From Lachnospiraceae bacterium (GTDB lineage Bacteria; Bacillota; Clostridia; Lachnospirales; Lachnospiraceae): a stretch of 64,000 nt of DNA. The notes beneath the pieces were generated by a model. The model saw nothing but the letters and a program-made list of their open reading frames with translations. It ran no database searches and was not told where the DNA came from. The stretch lies in the NCBI GenBank assembly GCA_902363675.1, contig CABJAV010000003.1, forward strand, positions 1-64,000, in the 5' to 3' direction. The first letter of the stretch is position 1. The number at the start of each line of letters is the position of its first letter. Position numbers and translations under genes: made by a program. Positions 10,156 to 18,404 of the stretch are shown here, in pieces.

Positions 10156-10524
10156 ATGAATATGTACAATCCGTCCGGCAACATGTACGGACAACCTGTT
10201 TCCGGCAATCATTCTGACCGTATGGAAATTGCCGCTATGACTCTTGGAATCATTTCAATCGTAAGTTGCACCTGCCTGTATCTGGCAATTCCCTGCGGTG
10301 CATTAGCCATCATTCTGGCTTCTCTGTCGCGCGGCGGACAAATGCGCTACGGCGCCAAAGCGCAGGTCGGTCTCATTCTCGGAATTCTCGGAATTGTGCT
10401 TACGGCTGTCATTTATATTTCGGCGTTTGCATTTACACTGCACGAGTACGGAAGTCTCGAAGGTATTCTCAAAGCCTACTCCGACATGACCGGTATCGAT
10501 TACAACCAGCTGCTGCAACAATAA
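10156..10524 (+). CDS. DUF4190-type small membrane protein
   Basis: A 122-residue protein with two transmembrane helices (about residues 24-52 and 73-97) joined by a short loop SLSRGGQMRYGAKAQ, the typical build of DUF4190 proteins, whose function is unknown. A short Asn/Gly/Pro-rich N-terminus precedes them. The start is supported by TTGGAGGTAA upstream. It converges with the DUF2752 gene 11 nt away. Confidence 0.75.
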   Translation: MNMYNPSGNMYGQPVSGNHSDRMEIAAMTLGIISIVSCTCLYLAIPCGALAIILASLSRGGQMRYGAKAQVGLILGILGIVLTAVIYISAFAFTLHEYGSLEGILKAYSDMTGIDYNQLLQQ

Positions 10525-10535
10525 AAGACGACATG

Positions 10536-10958
10536 TCACATCATGGCATATCCGGTCATTGCAAGCACCAGATTTTTGATGAGGCAGTTTGCAAGTACAA
10601 GCCCAAGTGCGATCCACAGATAGATATCCCGGTAGCGCATACCGATTGCGATTTTTCCTTTGGACAACCTCTGTATCGTCTGGGAAATCATAAACCAGCT
10701 GCCAAAAATGGCCGTATATACAACGATTGGATGGTAATAAAGGGATTTTAGCACATGCCCCTGCAGCAAAAAGCGCACGGCGCGGGTTCCACCACAGCCG
10801 GGACAGTAATATCCCGTAATACTGTGCAGTGTGCATGGAGGGATTGTTAGCCCGCCGAGGAATCCTGCTTTCCAGATGATCCAGAGGACTGTCAGCGCAC
10901 CAATGCCGATCCAGCCTATGATATAAAAACATTTATCGTAAATTTCATTCGTCTTCAT
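10536..10958 (-). CDS. DUF2752 membrane protein
   Basis: A 140-residue protein with three hydrophobic segments. The motif YYCPGCGGTRAV (about residues 49-60) after PPCTLHSITG is the signature of DUF2752, a family of unknown role; the paired cysteines suggest metal or redox chemistry. It often sits beside DUF4190-type genes in Firmicutes, as here. It is divergent from the DUF975 gene. Confidence 0.85.
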   Translation of the reverse strand: MKTNEIYDKCFYIIGWIGIGALTVLWIIWKAGFLGGLTIPPCTLHSITGYYCPGCGGTRAVRFLLQGHVLKSLYYHPIVVYTAIFGSWFMISQTIQRLSKGKIAIGMRYRDIYLWIALGLVLANCLIKNLVLAMTGYAMM

Positions 10959-11007
10959 AATGATTCATTATAGCAAAAACAAAAACAGATTTAAAGGAGC
11001 CTTTTCT

Positions 11008-11763
11008 ATGAATAAACCAGGCAAAGAACTGAAACGCATCGCAAGACAAAATCTTTGTGGCCATTTTGGAATTCCGATGGGTGTTTCCCTCGCGGCAACG
11101 CTTCTCCCACTTGTGTTGGAACTCCCGTTTTCCATGTTACAGGACACGCATCAGATGCTGTCTCAGACCATTGTTTTCTATGTGGCAAATTTTTTAATTT
11201 CTCTTGTCACCGTGATCTTATCCGCAGGTGTCATCCGCGTACATCTGTCGATGGCAAGAAAGCAGCCTTATTCTTTTAATATGCTTTTCTATGGATTTTC
11301 AAATCATCCGGACCGGTACATTCTTACCGGACTGCTTATGGTGCTCATCACCATTCCAACGGTGATTCCTATGATTGCAGGCATGTTTCTTATGTTTTTC
11401 AAGGGATTTACTCTCTATAATATTATTATTTTTTCTGTACTTACCATTATAAGCATCGTCCTGCTCGTGATTGTGGAATTACAGTATGCACTCTCTTTGT
11501 ATCTGGTCATCGACCACCCGCAAATGCGACCGACGGAGGCTTTAAAAGTGAGTCACGGTATTATGAAAGGACATCGTGGCCGTCTGTTTTATCTTATCCT
11601 GAGTTTTGTGGGATTACATCTTTTATCCGCGCTCACACTCTGGGTCGGCTATCTGTGGGTTGCTCCTTATCAGGCGCAGACCATGGCTAATTTCTATCTG
11701 GATGTCATTGGAGAAACTACAATCTGTTCTGAACCTTATGCCAAAACAGATGTTAGTGTATAA
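11008..11763 (+). CDS. DUF975-family integral membrane protein
   Basis: A 251-residue protein with about five to six hydrophobic segments and the DUF975 pattern: an N-terminal amphipathic start (GKELKRIARQNLCGHFG), a RVHLSMARKQP loop and the RPTEALKVSHGIMKGHRGRLF motif in the C-terminal third. The function is not known. The start is placed at 11008 because AAAGGAGCC lies 7 nt before it; the reading frame is open further upstream to 10960. It ends 31 nt before the uracil permease and may be cotranscribed with it. Confidence 0.78.
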   Translation: MNKPGKELKRIARQNLCGHFGIPMGVSLAATLLPLVLELPFSMLQDTHQMLSQTIVFYVANFLISLVTVILSAGVIRVHLSMARKQPYSFNMLFYGFSNHPDRYILTGLLMVLITIPTVIPMIAGMFLMFFKGFTLYNIIIFSVLTIISIVLLVIVELQYALSLYLVIDHPQMRPTEALKVSHGIMKGHRGRLFYLILSFVGLHLLSALTLWVGYLWVAPYQAQTMANFYLDVIGETTICSEPYAKTDVSV

Positions 11764-11794
11764 ATAATTTATTTTAAGGAGGAGTTCTATACAA

Positions 11795-13207
11795 ATGAGT
11801 CAGAAAAAAGACATCATTAAGGACGCCAGCGTCTTAGGCGTTCCAAAAATGCTGCTGCTCGGTCTGCAGCATATGTTTGCCATGTTCGGTGCAACCATTC
11901 TTGTTCCAATGCTGGTAAACAGCTACTTTAAAAGTGGAAATCAGGTTCTTTCCATTCAGGTAACCTTATTCTGTGCCGGTTTCGGTACTTTGTTTTTCCA
12001 TTTATGTTCCAAACTGAAAGTTCCTGCTTTCCTTGGTTCATCCTTTGCATTCCTGGGTGGATTTTTAAGTATCGCAAATCTCAAATCCGGTATTTTTGCA
12101 AATATGCCAGATTCAGAGAAATTGCAATATGCATGCGGCGGTATCTTTGTTGCCGGTCTTCTCTATCTGATTCTTGCACTGATCATTAAACTGATCGGGG
12201 TAAAGCGCGTGATGCGTTTTCTTCCTCCAGTTGTGACCGGACCAATCATTATCTGTATCGGATTAAGCCTTGCGCCATCTGCTGTAAAAAATGCTTCTAC
12301 CAACTGGCTGATTGCAATTGTCGCATTAGCTACCATTATTATCTTTAATATCTGGGGCAAGGGAATGTTTAAGATCATTCCAATCCTTATGGGTGTAGTT
12401 GTCTCCTATGTATTTGCTCTGGCACTCCATTTCCTGGGATTTACAAATCCAAACGGAGATGCAATCTTTAACTTTAAGACTGTTGCAGACGCTGCTGTCG
12501 TCGGACTCCCACCTTTCCAGTTGCCAAAGTTCAACCTCACTGCCATTCTTGTTATGGCACCGATTGCCATCGCAACCATGATGGAGCATATCGGCGATAT
12601 GTCTGCAATCTCCGCAACCGTTGGTGAGAACTTCCTGGAAGATCCGGGACTTCACCGTACTTTGATTGGTGACGGTCTTGCAACTTCCTTCTCCGCTTTG
12701 ATTGGTGGACCTGCCAACACCACATATGGTGAGAATACCGGTGTACTCGAACTTTCCCGTGTCCATGATCCAAAGGTTGTTCGTCTCGCTGCCGTATATG
12801 CGATTGTCCTTAGTTTTATTCCTAAGTTTGCTCAGATTATCGCGACTATGCCTTATTCCATCATCGGTGGCGTCAGCTTCATTCTCTACGGTATGATTTC
12901 TGCTATCGGCGTGCGTAATGTAGTAGAAAATCACGTAGACTTCACGAAATCGCGTAATCTGATTATCGCAGGTGTCATCTTAGTCAGCGGACTTGGTTTC
13001 TCCAATGGACTTACTTTTACTATCGCAGGAACTTCCATCACACTGACTTCACTTGCGATTGCAGCAATCGTAGGTATTTTATTAAATGCAATTCTTCCGG
13101 GAAATGATTATCATTTCGGAGATGATCCGGATTCCGATTCTTCCAGAGGCGTAGATTTTCGCCCAAGAGAACTGGAAAAAGAATTACAAAAAGAATATGA
13201 ATCATAA
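11795..13207 (+). CDS. uraA: NCS2 family uracil permease
   Basis: A 470-residue nucleobase:cation symporter of the NCS2 family with about 12-14 membrane helices. The N-terminal GLQHMFAMFGATILVPML and the later EHIGDMSAIS and GGPANTTYGENTGVL motifs are diagnostic of uracil (UraA/PyrP) rather than xanthine members. The ribosome binding site AAGGAGGAG is strong. The C-terminal 35 residues are charged and cytosolic. A bidirectional terminator follows. Uracil import fits a genome with carAB in the same window. Confidence 0.93.
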   Translation: MSQKKDIIKDASVLGVPKMLLLGLQHMFAMFGATILVPMLVNSYFKSGNQVLSIQVTLFCAGFGTLFFHLCSKLKVPAFLGSSFAFLGGFLSIANLKSGIFANMPDSEKLQYACGGIFVAGLLYLILALIIKLIGVKRVMRFLPPVVTGPIIICIGLSLAPSAVKNASTNWLIAIVALATIIIFNIWGKGMFKIIPILMGVVVSYVFALALHFLGFTNPNGDAIFNFKTVADAAVVGLPPFQLPKFNLTAILVMAPIAIATMMEHIGDMSAISATVGENFLEDPGLHRTLIGDGLATSFSALIGGPANTTYGENTGVLELSRVHDPKVVRLAAVYAIVLSFIPKFAQIIATMPYSIIGGVSFILYGMISAIGVRNVVENHVDFTKSRNLIIAGVILVSGLGFSNGLTFTIAGTSITLTSLAIAAIVGILLNAILPGNDYHFGDDPDSDSSRGVDFRPRELEKELQKEYES

Positions 13208-13220
13208 ACATATTTACAGC

Positions 13221-13249
13221 AAAAGAAGAGGCAGCCTGCCTCTTCTTTT
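13221..13249. terminator. Bidirectional terminator between uraA and the oleate hydratase gene
   Basis: Perfect 14-bp stem (AAAAGAAGAGGCAG / CTGCCTCTTCTTTT) with a 1-nt centre, T-rich on the plus strand and, because the left arm is A-rich, on the minus strand too. It lies between two convergent genes. Confidence 0.88.
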
Positions 13250-13267
13250 GTATTGTCTAATTTCATT

Positions 13268-15235
13268 TTAAATCATTCCATCACGCAATATATCATGATC
13301 CCGCAACAACTTTTCAATCACGGTTCCTTTGATTTTATTCAAAAGCGGTTTCTTAATTACATTAAGCGGTCCGAGATCCATCTGCAGCGGAGACCTGCCA
13401 TCCATCAGCTTCACGCTGCTGTCTAACAGTTCACGCACATCGTAGACACTGCCCCATACTTCCGGCACGCCGCGGTCCACACCGAGCAGTCCGTAGACAG
13501 CTTCCATTGCGGTACGCACGGAATACTCGGTTGTAAATACGGTATCTCTCGGCGTCTCGGTAAACTGTCCGAGGAATGCAAAGTTGACACAGCCATCCGG
13601 AATAACATCCGGGCGGTCTCCCTTTGTTCTTGGCATGAAAAATGCGGTGATATACGGCATCATGGTCGGTACGCAGACGGCACTGTGCTCTGCAAGATCC
13701 TCAATCTGATCTTCCGGCACACCCAGATGGTACAGCCACTCTTCTGTGATCTCTTTACCGGTACACTCTTTCATTGGCTTCTTGATAAAATCACCCGGCA
13801 CATCAGTAAACAGACCGTATACCCACACACAGACTTTGTCTTTGTCCTGCTCCTTGAACTGTCCCTGACGGTTGATCGTCCAGCTTAACAGCCAACTGGA
13901 ATCTTTGCAGCTTACGATACCTCCGGTAACGGTCTTTCCGCTGCGCGGATCACGCTGGCAGATCTTCTCAATATATGGAAGAATCTTGTCATCCAATGTG
14001 GTAACGGTTGCGGACTCCCAGTTGGTCTTTGCGATATCGGAACAGAATTTTTCCGGATGTCCGAACGCCGGGTCCTGTTTTGCAATGTTCTTCCACAGGC
14101 TCCAGCAACCACTGGTCCGTACTTCGGCATCACCGTTTGGTGCATGGTTCTGATCGCCGTAAATCGTGCCTTCCGTACAGCTTCCGTTTGTGACAAATAC
14201 CAGATCGTTTTCTGTCAGGACGATTCCGGTCTCTACCCCTTTTACTTTGCAGTCAATGGCTTTTGCCACTTTCTTTCCATCTTTGATGTCAAAAATTACG
14301 TTCGTTACTTCAGTATTGAACTGGAACTCTACACCGGCATCTTCGAGATATTTCTTCATCGGAAGAATCAGGGATTCGTACTGATTGTAGCGTGTAAATT
14401 TCAGTGCGGAAAAATCCGGCAGTCCGGAAATATGGTGGATAAACCGCTGAAAATACAGTTTCATTTCCAGTGCACTGTGCCAGTTTTCGAATGCAAACAT
14501 GGTGCGCCAGTACAGCCAGAAGGTCGAGTCAAAGACTTCCTCATCAAACACATCCTCAATGGTCTTGTCATAGAGATCCTCATCTTTTGTCATGAACAGT
14601 TTCATGATTTCCATGCAGCCTTTCTGGCTTAAGTTAAACTTTCCATCCGTATGTGCGTCCTCGCCGCGGTTTTCGGTTGCACGGCAGAGCGAATAGTTTG
14701 GATCTTCCTTGTTCAGCCAGTAATATTCATCCAGCACGGATGCGCCCTCCACTTCCAGCGAAGGGATGCTGCGGAACAGATCCCACAGACATTCAAAATG
14801 ATTTTCCATCTCACGGCCACCGCGCATCACATAGCCGCGTGTCGGATCAAAAATTCCGTCACAGGCACCGCCTGCCACATCCATTGCCTCTAAAATATGA
14901 ATATGGGAACCCGGCATCTGACCGTCTCTGACAAGGAAACAAGCCGTTGCGAGTGCTGCAAGTCCGCTTCCGACAATGTATGCATTTTTGTCATCGACTC
15001 CTTCCGGTTTCTTTGGCCGGGCAAATGCTTCATAGTTTCCGTTGGTATAATAAATGCCTTTGCTGTTTTTTTCATATTTTCCGCGCTCGGTGTTGCGGTA
15101 ATCAACCGGCGGTGCTGCCTTTGCGATCTTCTTTACTTTCTGCTGGCTGGTTTTCTGTGCAGCATATATAAGTCCTGCACCGGCTGCTGCAACTGCTGCG
15201 ATTCCAAGTCCTAATTTCTTATTTTTATTTGACAT
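13268..15235 (-). CDS. ohyA: Oleate hydratase (MCRA family), membrane-anchored form
   Basis: FAD-dependent hydration of the cis-9 double bond of oleate or linoleate to 10-hydroxy fatty acids, a detoxification step in gut bacteria. The 655-residue protein has the dinucleotide motif IVGSGLAALATACFL, followed by LEAMDVAGGACDG and MRGGREMENHFECLWDL, all typical of the family. Unusual is an N-terminal hydrophobic helix (residues about 8-26, GLGIAAVAAAGAGLIYAA) ahead of the fold. The start at 15235 was chosen because AAAGGAG lies 8 nt before it; the frame is open to 15259. A TetR gene lies upstream in the same direction and is the likely regulator. Confidence 0.93.
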   Translation of the reverse strand: MSNKNKKLGLGIAAVAAAGAGLIYAAQKTSQQKVKKIAKAAPPVDYRNTERGKYEKNSKGIYYTNGNYEAFARPKKPEGVDDKNAYIVGSGLAALATACFLVRDGQMPGSHIHILEAMDVAGGACDGIFDPTRGYVMRGGREMENHFECLWDLFRSIPSLEVEGASVLDEYYWLNKEDPNYSLCRATENRGEDAHTDGKFNLSQKGCMEIMKLFMTKDEDLYDKTIEDVFDEEVFDSTFWLYWRTMFAFENWHSALEMKLYFQRFIHHISGLPDFSALKFTRYNQYESLILPMKKYLEDAGVEFQFNTEVTNVIFDIKDGKKVAKAIDCKVKGVETGIVLTENDLVFVTNGSCTEGTIYGDQNHAPNGDAEVRTSGCWSLWKNIAKQDPAFGHPEKFCSDIAKTNWESATVTTLDDKILPYIEKICQRDPRSGKTVTGGIVSCKDSSWLLSWTINRQGQFKEQDKDKVCVWVYGLFTDVPGDFIKKPMKECTGKEITEEWLYHLGVPEDQIEDLAEHSAVCVPTMMPYITAFFMPRTKGDRPDVIPDGCVNFAFLGQFTETPRDTVFTTEYSVRTAMEAVYGLLGVDRGVPEVWGSVYDVRELLDSSVKLMDGRSPLQMDLGPLNVIKKPLLNKIKGTVIEKLLRDHDILRDGMI

Positions 15236-15352
15236 AGAAAAATCTCCTTTCTGTTTCATTGGCTGTTTCTCATTTAGTGTTTCTTCGCTGCAGGTCTCTG
15301 ATTCATTTCAAAATCAATTTCCATAAAATCATAAAACCTGCAACTTGACCGA

Positions 15353-15367
15353 TTGTTTATGAAACAA
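15353..15367. promoter_or_regulatory. Possible TetR operator upstream of ohyA
   Basis: TTGTTT-ATG-AAACAA is a 6-bp inverted repeat in the 178-nt space between the TetR gene and ohyA. TetR-type repressors bind such short palindromes. No experiment or repeated copy supports it. Confidence 0.3.
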
Positions 15368-15412
15368 ATACGATATGATTATCTTACCATCTCTGTGCAA
15401 AGATACCATTTA

Positions 15413-15457
15413 CAAAATGCCTGAAATGATAAATTTTTTATCATTTCAGGCATTTTG
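15413..15457. terminator. Terminator with a 21-bp perfect palindrome after the TetR gene
   Basis: CAAAATGCCTGAAATGATAAA, a 3-nt centre, then its exact reverse complement. It begins 8 nt after the TetR stop codon (minus strand) and so most likely ends that transcript. The arm ends in TTTTG rather than a long T run. Confidence 0.7.
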
Positions 15458-15465
15458 ATTAATTT

Positions 15466-16023
15466 TTATTTCTGTTTAAAATTCTCGATCGAACGCGCAA
15501 TATTCCCGTCGAGTGCCGTTCCCATCATCATAACGATCTTATGGTAATCCTCATGCATGCCCTTGTCGATCCAGTCAAGCATGATACCAACAAATCCATA
15601 CTTGTAAAAATCCGCAATAAAATATTTATCCTCGTCCGCAATCGCAATGCCTTTGCATTTTTCTTCCACGACGTTTACGATCAGTTCATACGTCAGCTTG
15701 TACAGATACTGCTCAACTTTTTCGCGGGCAACCGCATGGTATACATTCATAATAAATGGCTTATTTTCCAATACTGCCTCAAATATCTGCGCAATTCCTT
15801 CCTGCCAGGTGTCATACGTCTTTTTTCCCTGCAAAGCACGCGTTCCGTCCTCCACACATGCCCATTCCACCAGGTCATAAATATCCTTAAAGTGATAATA
15901 GAACGTCATACGGCTGATGCCACAGTGTTCCGTCAGATCGTTGATTGTGATCTTGTCGATCGGTTTTGTCCGCAAAAGTTCTTTTAAAGACGCTTCAAGT
16001 GCAAGCTTGGTTGTGTTTGCCAT
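15466..16023 (-). CDS. TetR/AcrR family transcriptional regulator
   Basis: A 185-residue TetR-type regulator. The N-terminal helix-turn-helix is clear (ITINDLTEHCGISRMTFYYHF, about residues 25-45). The C-terminal ligand domain resembles the DhaS-like branch of TetR proteins often found near fatty-acid or dihydroxyacetone kinase-like genes. Neighbours are oleate hydratase downstream and a FakA C-terminal-like protein upstream, so a fatty acid is a plausible ligand. This is inferred from context. Confidence 0.88.
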   Translation of the reverse strand: MANTTKLALEASLKELLRTKPIDKITINDLTEHCGISRMTFYYHFKDIYDLVEWACVEDGTRALQGKKTYDTWQEGIAQIFEAVLENKPFIMNVYHAVAREKVEQYLYKLTYELIVNVVEEKCKGIAIADEDKYFIADFYKYGFVGIMLDWIDKGMHEDYHKIVMMMGTALDGNIARSIENFKQK

Positions 16024-16169
16024 ATCGCCACCTCCGTCTATTTGACACTATCTGTAATTATTGTAACGCAACCGGATACCTGGGACAAATAAAGTTTTTC
16101 TAAAGAGTATAAAACATTTAAAGTTCATTTAAGGAAGGCCTTCTATACTTCATGGCATCAAAAGAAAAC

Positions 16170-16219
16170 AGGTGTTGCCGCCCAGTAAATATCAATCATT
16201 TACTGATGCGACAGCACCT
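16170..16219 (-). terminator. Terminator after the FakA-C-like gene
   Basis: Nested inverted repeat: outer AGGTG / CACCT and inner CAGTAAAT / ATTTACTG. On the minus strand it is followed by GTTTTCTTTT. It lies 40 nt past the stop codon of the upstream gene. Confidence 0.65.
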
Positions 16220-16259
16220 CTTTTCATTTCCAGCATCACACTATAGTATTCTGTATCGG

Positions 16260-16550
16260 TTATCCCTGCTTTCCTGCTGCCTGCCGGATCATATCCTCGA
16301 CCACGATGTCATAAATTTCTCCAACCGTATTGCAGTATTCCAGAATTTTCCACGGCTCATTCGTGTGGAAATGAATCTTGACCAGATCCTCATCTCCAGC
16401 CGCAATCAGGCTGTTTCCCTCAAAATTTTCCGTGATGTAATCTGCGATCTCATCCTCGTCAAGATCCCTGTCTCTTCTGTCGATCAGTAACTGTGTATCA
16501 TAACGATACGCAAACTGATCATCCTCTGCATCTATGGAATGTACTCCCAT
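16260..16550 (-). CDS. Stand-alone FakA (fatty acid kinase) C-terminal-like protein
   Basis: A 96-residue protein that resembles the end of the YloV/FakA-type kinase: FAYRYDTQLLIDRRD, then DEDEIADYITENFEGNSLIAA, GDEDLVKIHFHTNEPWKILEY and VGEIYDIVVEDM (given in parts). In full FakA, of about 550 residues, this region follows the DAK2-type kinase domain and contacts the acyl-binding partner FakB. No kinase domain is present here, but the gene has a strong AGGAGG site 9 nt before its ATG and its own promoter, so it does not look like random debris. Databases tend to label such proteins kinase to dihydroxyacetone kinase. The role is unknown; its place near oleate hydratase suggests fatty-acid metabolism. 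Confidence 0.75.
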   Translation of the reverse strand: MGVHSIDAEDDQFAYRYDTQLLIDRRDRDLDEDEIADYITENFEGNSLIAAGDEDLVKIHFHTNEPWKILEYCNTVGEIYDIVVEDMIRQAAGKQG

Positions 16551-16641
16551 GGTTCTAATCCTCCTGTTATTTCACTGGAACAGCGGTGACAACTTTATGA
16601 AGCTCTTCCAGCTGTACCAGCAGCATTTTTTCAACAATGTA

Positions 16642-16670
16642 ATTGTATTATATCTACTTTTTAAAGTCAA
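16642..16670 (-). promoter_or_regulatory. Promoter of the FakA-C-like gene
   Basis: Minus-strand -35 TTGACT (16665-16670), 17-nt spacer, -10 TACAAT (16642-16647). A 19-codon reading frame (16567-16626, starting MLLVQLEEL) lies in the short leader, without a visible ribosome binding site. Confidence 0.6.
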
Positions 16671-16688
16671 ATTTAAAAACACATTGTA

Positions 16689-17552
16689 TTAAATACCCAG
16701 CTCCAGCGAATCCGCAATATAGTAATCATATTTCTTTTTCCTGCAATACTTCTTAATCCTGCGGATCAGTTTATGGTCTGTAGTGTATTCCAGCAGATAA
16801 ACATCCATTCCATCCGCTTTGCATGCCTGCAGATACTGGCAGAAATACTCCCGCTCCGTTTTTTTCTGCGTATGGAATGTTTTGGTTGTAAAATCAATCC
16901 TGCTCCACACCGACTCCTGGTTTACACCCGTCATAATATCCGCAGCAGAACCATAACGGGACTGATATGCCGTCACATAGATATCTCCTCCATTGACCAC
17001 TACCGGCTTCCCCATTGCCCGGATTTTCTTTAAAATCACCGTCAGCCCATCAAAAATATCCTTTTTATGGGCATAATCATATACATCACAGTTATCAATA
17101 AAAAAGCCATCCACTCCCTTTTTCTTTAATTTTCCGGCTAATGTATCCATAAATTCCTGCCAGTCTTTATCCGCAACATTAACCCATTTTTCCTCTTCCC
17201 AGTTTTCATAATCCCCGATTGCCAGATGCTCGTATGTTTTATAATATGGCCGGAAATTTTCGACAGAGCCAATATTAAGATAGCTGTAAACTTTTGTACC
17301 GCCTGCATGTAATTTTCTGATATCTTTCTTCGAAAAATATTGTGCATCAATCACAACAGTTTCGTAATTTTTTAATTTTGGAACTGCTGTACGGTCTGCA
17401 TTTAAGAATACTCCATACTCGTATTTTTGTGCCTTCCTTCCATCGGCATTACATGATGCCGAAAGACACAATACTACCGTAACCAGCGACAAAATCCCCA
17501 AAAAGAAACAGGCATTTCTTTTTCTCCTGTTTTTACCTGATTTACATTTCAT
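16689..17552 (-). CDS. GH114-type glycoside hydrolase-like exported protein
   Basis: A 287-residue protein with an N-terminal signal anchor or signal peptide (residues about 14-34, ending near SASC, a possible lipidation site). The body matches the endo-alpha-1,4-polygalactosaminidase (GH114, TM1410) TIM-barrel family: VVIDAQYFSKKDI, TKVYSYLNIGSVE, VDGFFIDNCDVYDY with the acidic residues of the barrel, and PVVVNGGDIY. GH114 enzymes cut alpha-1,4-galactosaminan, an exopolysaccharide component; the substrate here is unknown. The C-terminus is very basic. It stands alone between the FakA-C-like gene and the Uma2 gene. Confidence 0.82.
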   Translation of the reverse strand: MKCKSGKNRRKRNACFFLGILSLVTVVLCLSASCNADGRKAQKYEYGVFLNADRTAVPKLKNYETVVIDAQYFSKKDIRKLHAGGTKVYSYLNIGSVENFRPYYKTYEHLAIGDYENWEEEKWVNVADKDWQEFMDTLAGKLKKKGVDGFFIDNCDVYDYAHKKDIFDGLTVILKKIRAMGKPVVVNGGDIYVTAYQSRYGSAADIMTGVNQESVWSRIDFTTKTFHTQKKTEREYFCQYLQACKADGMDVYLLEYTTDHKLIRRIKKYCRKKKYDYYIADSLELGI

Positions 17553-17612
17553 ACTTCAAGAGCCTTCAAATCCCACAATTACCGGGATCAGGCATTCCCC
17601 CTCATAAATTTT

Positions 17613-17674
17613 TCACTGCTGTCCGTAATAAGCATTCGCACCGTGCTTGCGGAAGAAATGCTTATTGCGGATAC
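17613..17674 (-). pseudogene. Relic of an araD 3' end
   Basis: Minus-strand translation reads [19 protein letters not shown] then stop, nearly the same as the last 19 residues of the two AraD proteins in this window ([19 protein letters not shown]). It starts right after the Uma2 stop codon and has no other araD sequence next to it. It is a third copy of the araD end and marks an old rearrangement joint. Confidence 0.88.
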
Positions 17675-17677
17675 TGT

Positions 17678-18220
17678 TCACACAAATTCTGAAATTCTCA
17701 TTGTAAAATCCGGATAGATTTCCACCGGAATTTCATCTTCAAATAAATACTGCGTGCTGTCCTCATTTTCTCCAAACAAATATACCAGTACCGTACGTTT
17801 CATAGGATTTACGATCCAATATTCCCTCACCCCTGCAGTACGGTATTTGAACAATTTGGTCAGATAATCCATCCTCTGACTGCTTTGTGATACAATCTCA
17901 ATCACCCAGTCCGGTGCCCCATTACAGCCCCTGTCATCCAGCTTTCCGTTATCACAGATCACAGAAATATCCGGTTCCACATATGTTTTATCATCCTGAT
18001 TTAAAAACACCGCAAACGGTGCCGGATATACTTTACAGGTTCCCTTATGATCCGCAATATAATTTCCGATCGTACGGCTCAACTGCTGCACCAGTTCCTG
18101 ATGAATTCTGCCCGGAGGTGCCATATCATAAATCTGTCCATCGATCAGTTCTGCACGTTTTCCTTCCGGCAATGCATAAATTTCTTCCGTTGTGTGTGAA
18201 TACTTTTCTGCTAATGGCAT
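17678..18220 (-). CDS. Uma2 family endonuclease-like protein
   Basis: A 180-residue PD-(D/E)XK-fold protein of the Uma2 family. The pattern is complete: EGKRAELIDGQIYDM, VEPDISVICD, GAPDWVIEIVS, YLTKLFKYRTAGVREYWIV (Asp, Glu and Lys of the fold). Uma2 genes occur in many copies in some Lachnospiraceae and Cyanobacteria, often near mobile DNA; the biological role is not established. The araD relic at its 3' end suggests that the gene entered at, or was carried with, an araD copy. Confidence 0.9.
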   Translation of the reverse strand: MPLAEKYSHTTEEIYALPEGKRAELIDGQIYDMAPPGRIHQELVQQLSRTIGNYIADHKGTCKVYPAPFAVFLNQDDKTYVEPDISVICDNGKLDDRGCNGAPDWVIEIVSQSSQRMDYLTKLFKYRTAGVREYWIVNPMKRTVLVYLFGENEDSTQYLFEDEIPVEIYPDFTMRISEFV

Positions 18221-18337
18221 ACGCTTTCTCTCCTGCTTTTATTTTCCCAATACATCCATTTAAGTATAGTATACTGAAAGATTCGTTTTTCATCAACACA
18301 TGTCATTACATTTTCTCTGTACATTTTTGCACAGAAA

Positions 18338-18375
18338 AAAGAGAGGGGCTTTTCTAAAAAAGTATCCCTCTCTTT
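18338..18375 (-). terminator. Terminator of araA-araB-araD copy 1
   Basis: Inverted repeat AAAGAGAGGG / CCCTCTCTTT with an 18-nt loop; on the minus strand it ends CCCTCTCTTTTTT. It lies 30 nt beyond the araD stop codon. Confidence 0.85.
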
Positions 18376-18404
18376 CCTTGCGAATATTACCATAAAAATA
18401 TTGT

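Noticed and set aside
10303..10932. 209-codon minus-strand ORF
   Set aside because: Shadow of the DUF4190 and DUF2752 genes, rich in Arg, His and Cys as expected for an off-frame reading.
12326..12934. 202-codon minus-strand ORF
   Set aside because: Antisense of the uracil permease; no start signal and no family motif.
13268..15235. Flavoprotein considered as a phytoene dehydrogenase-like oxidase
   Set aside because: The GGREMENHFECLWDL and N-terminal motifs are specific to the MCRA/oleate hydratase family.
17678..18220. Uma2 gene considered as a transposase
   Set aside because: It has the PD-(D/E)XK Uma2 pattern but no inverted repeats or target duplications were found at its ends.
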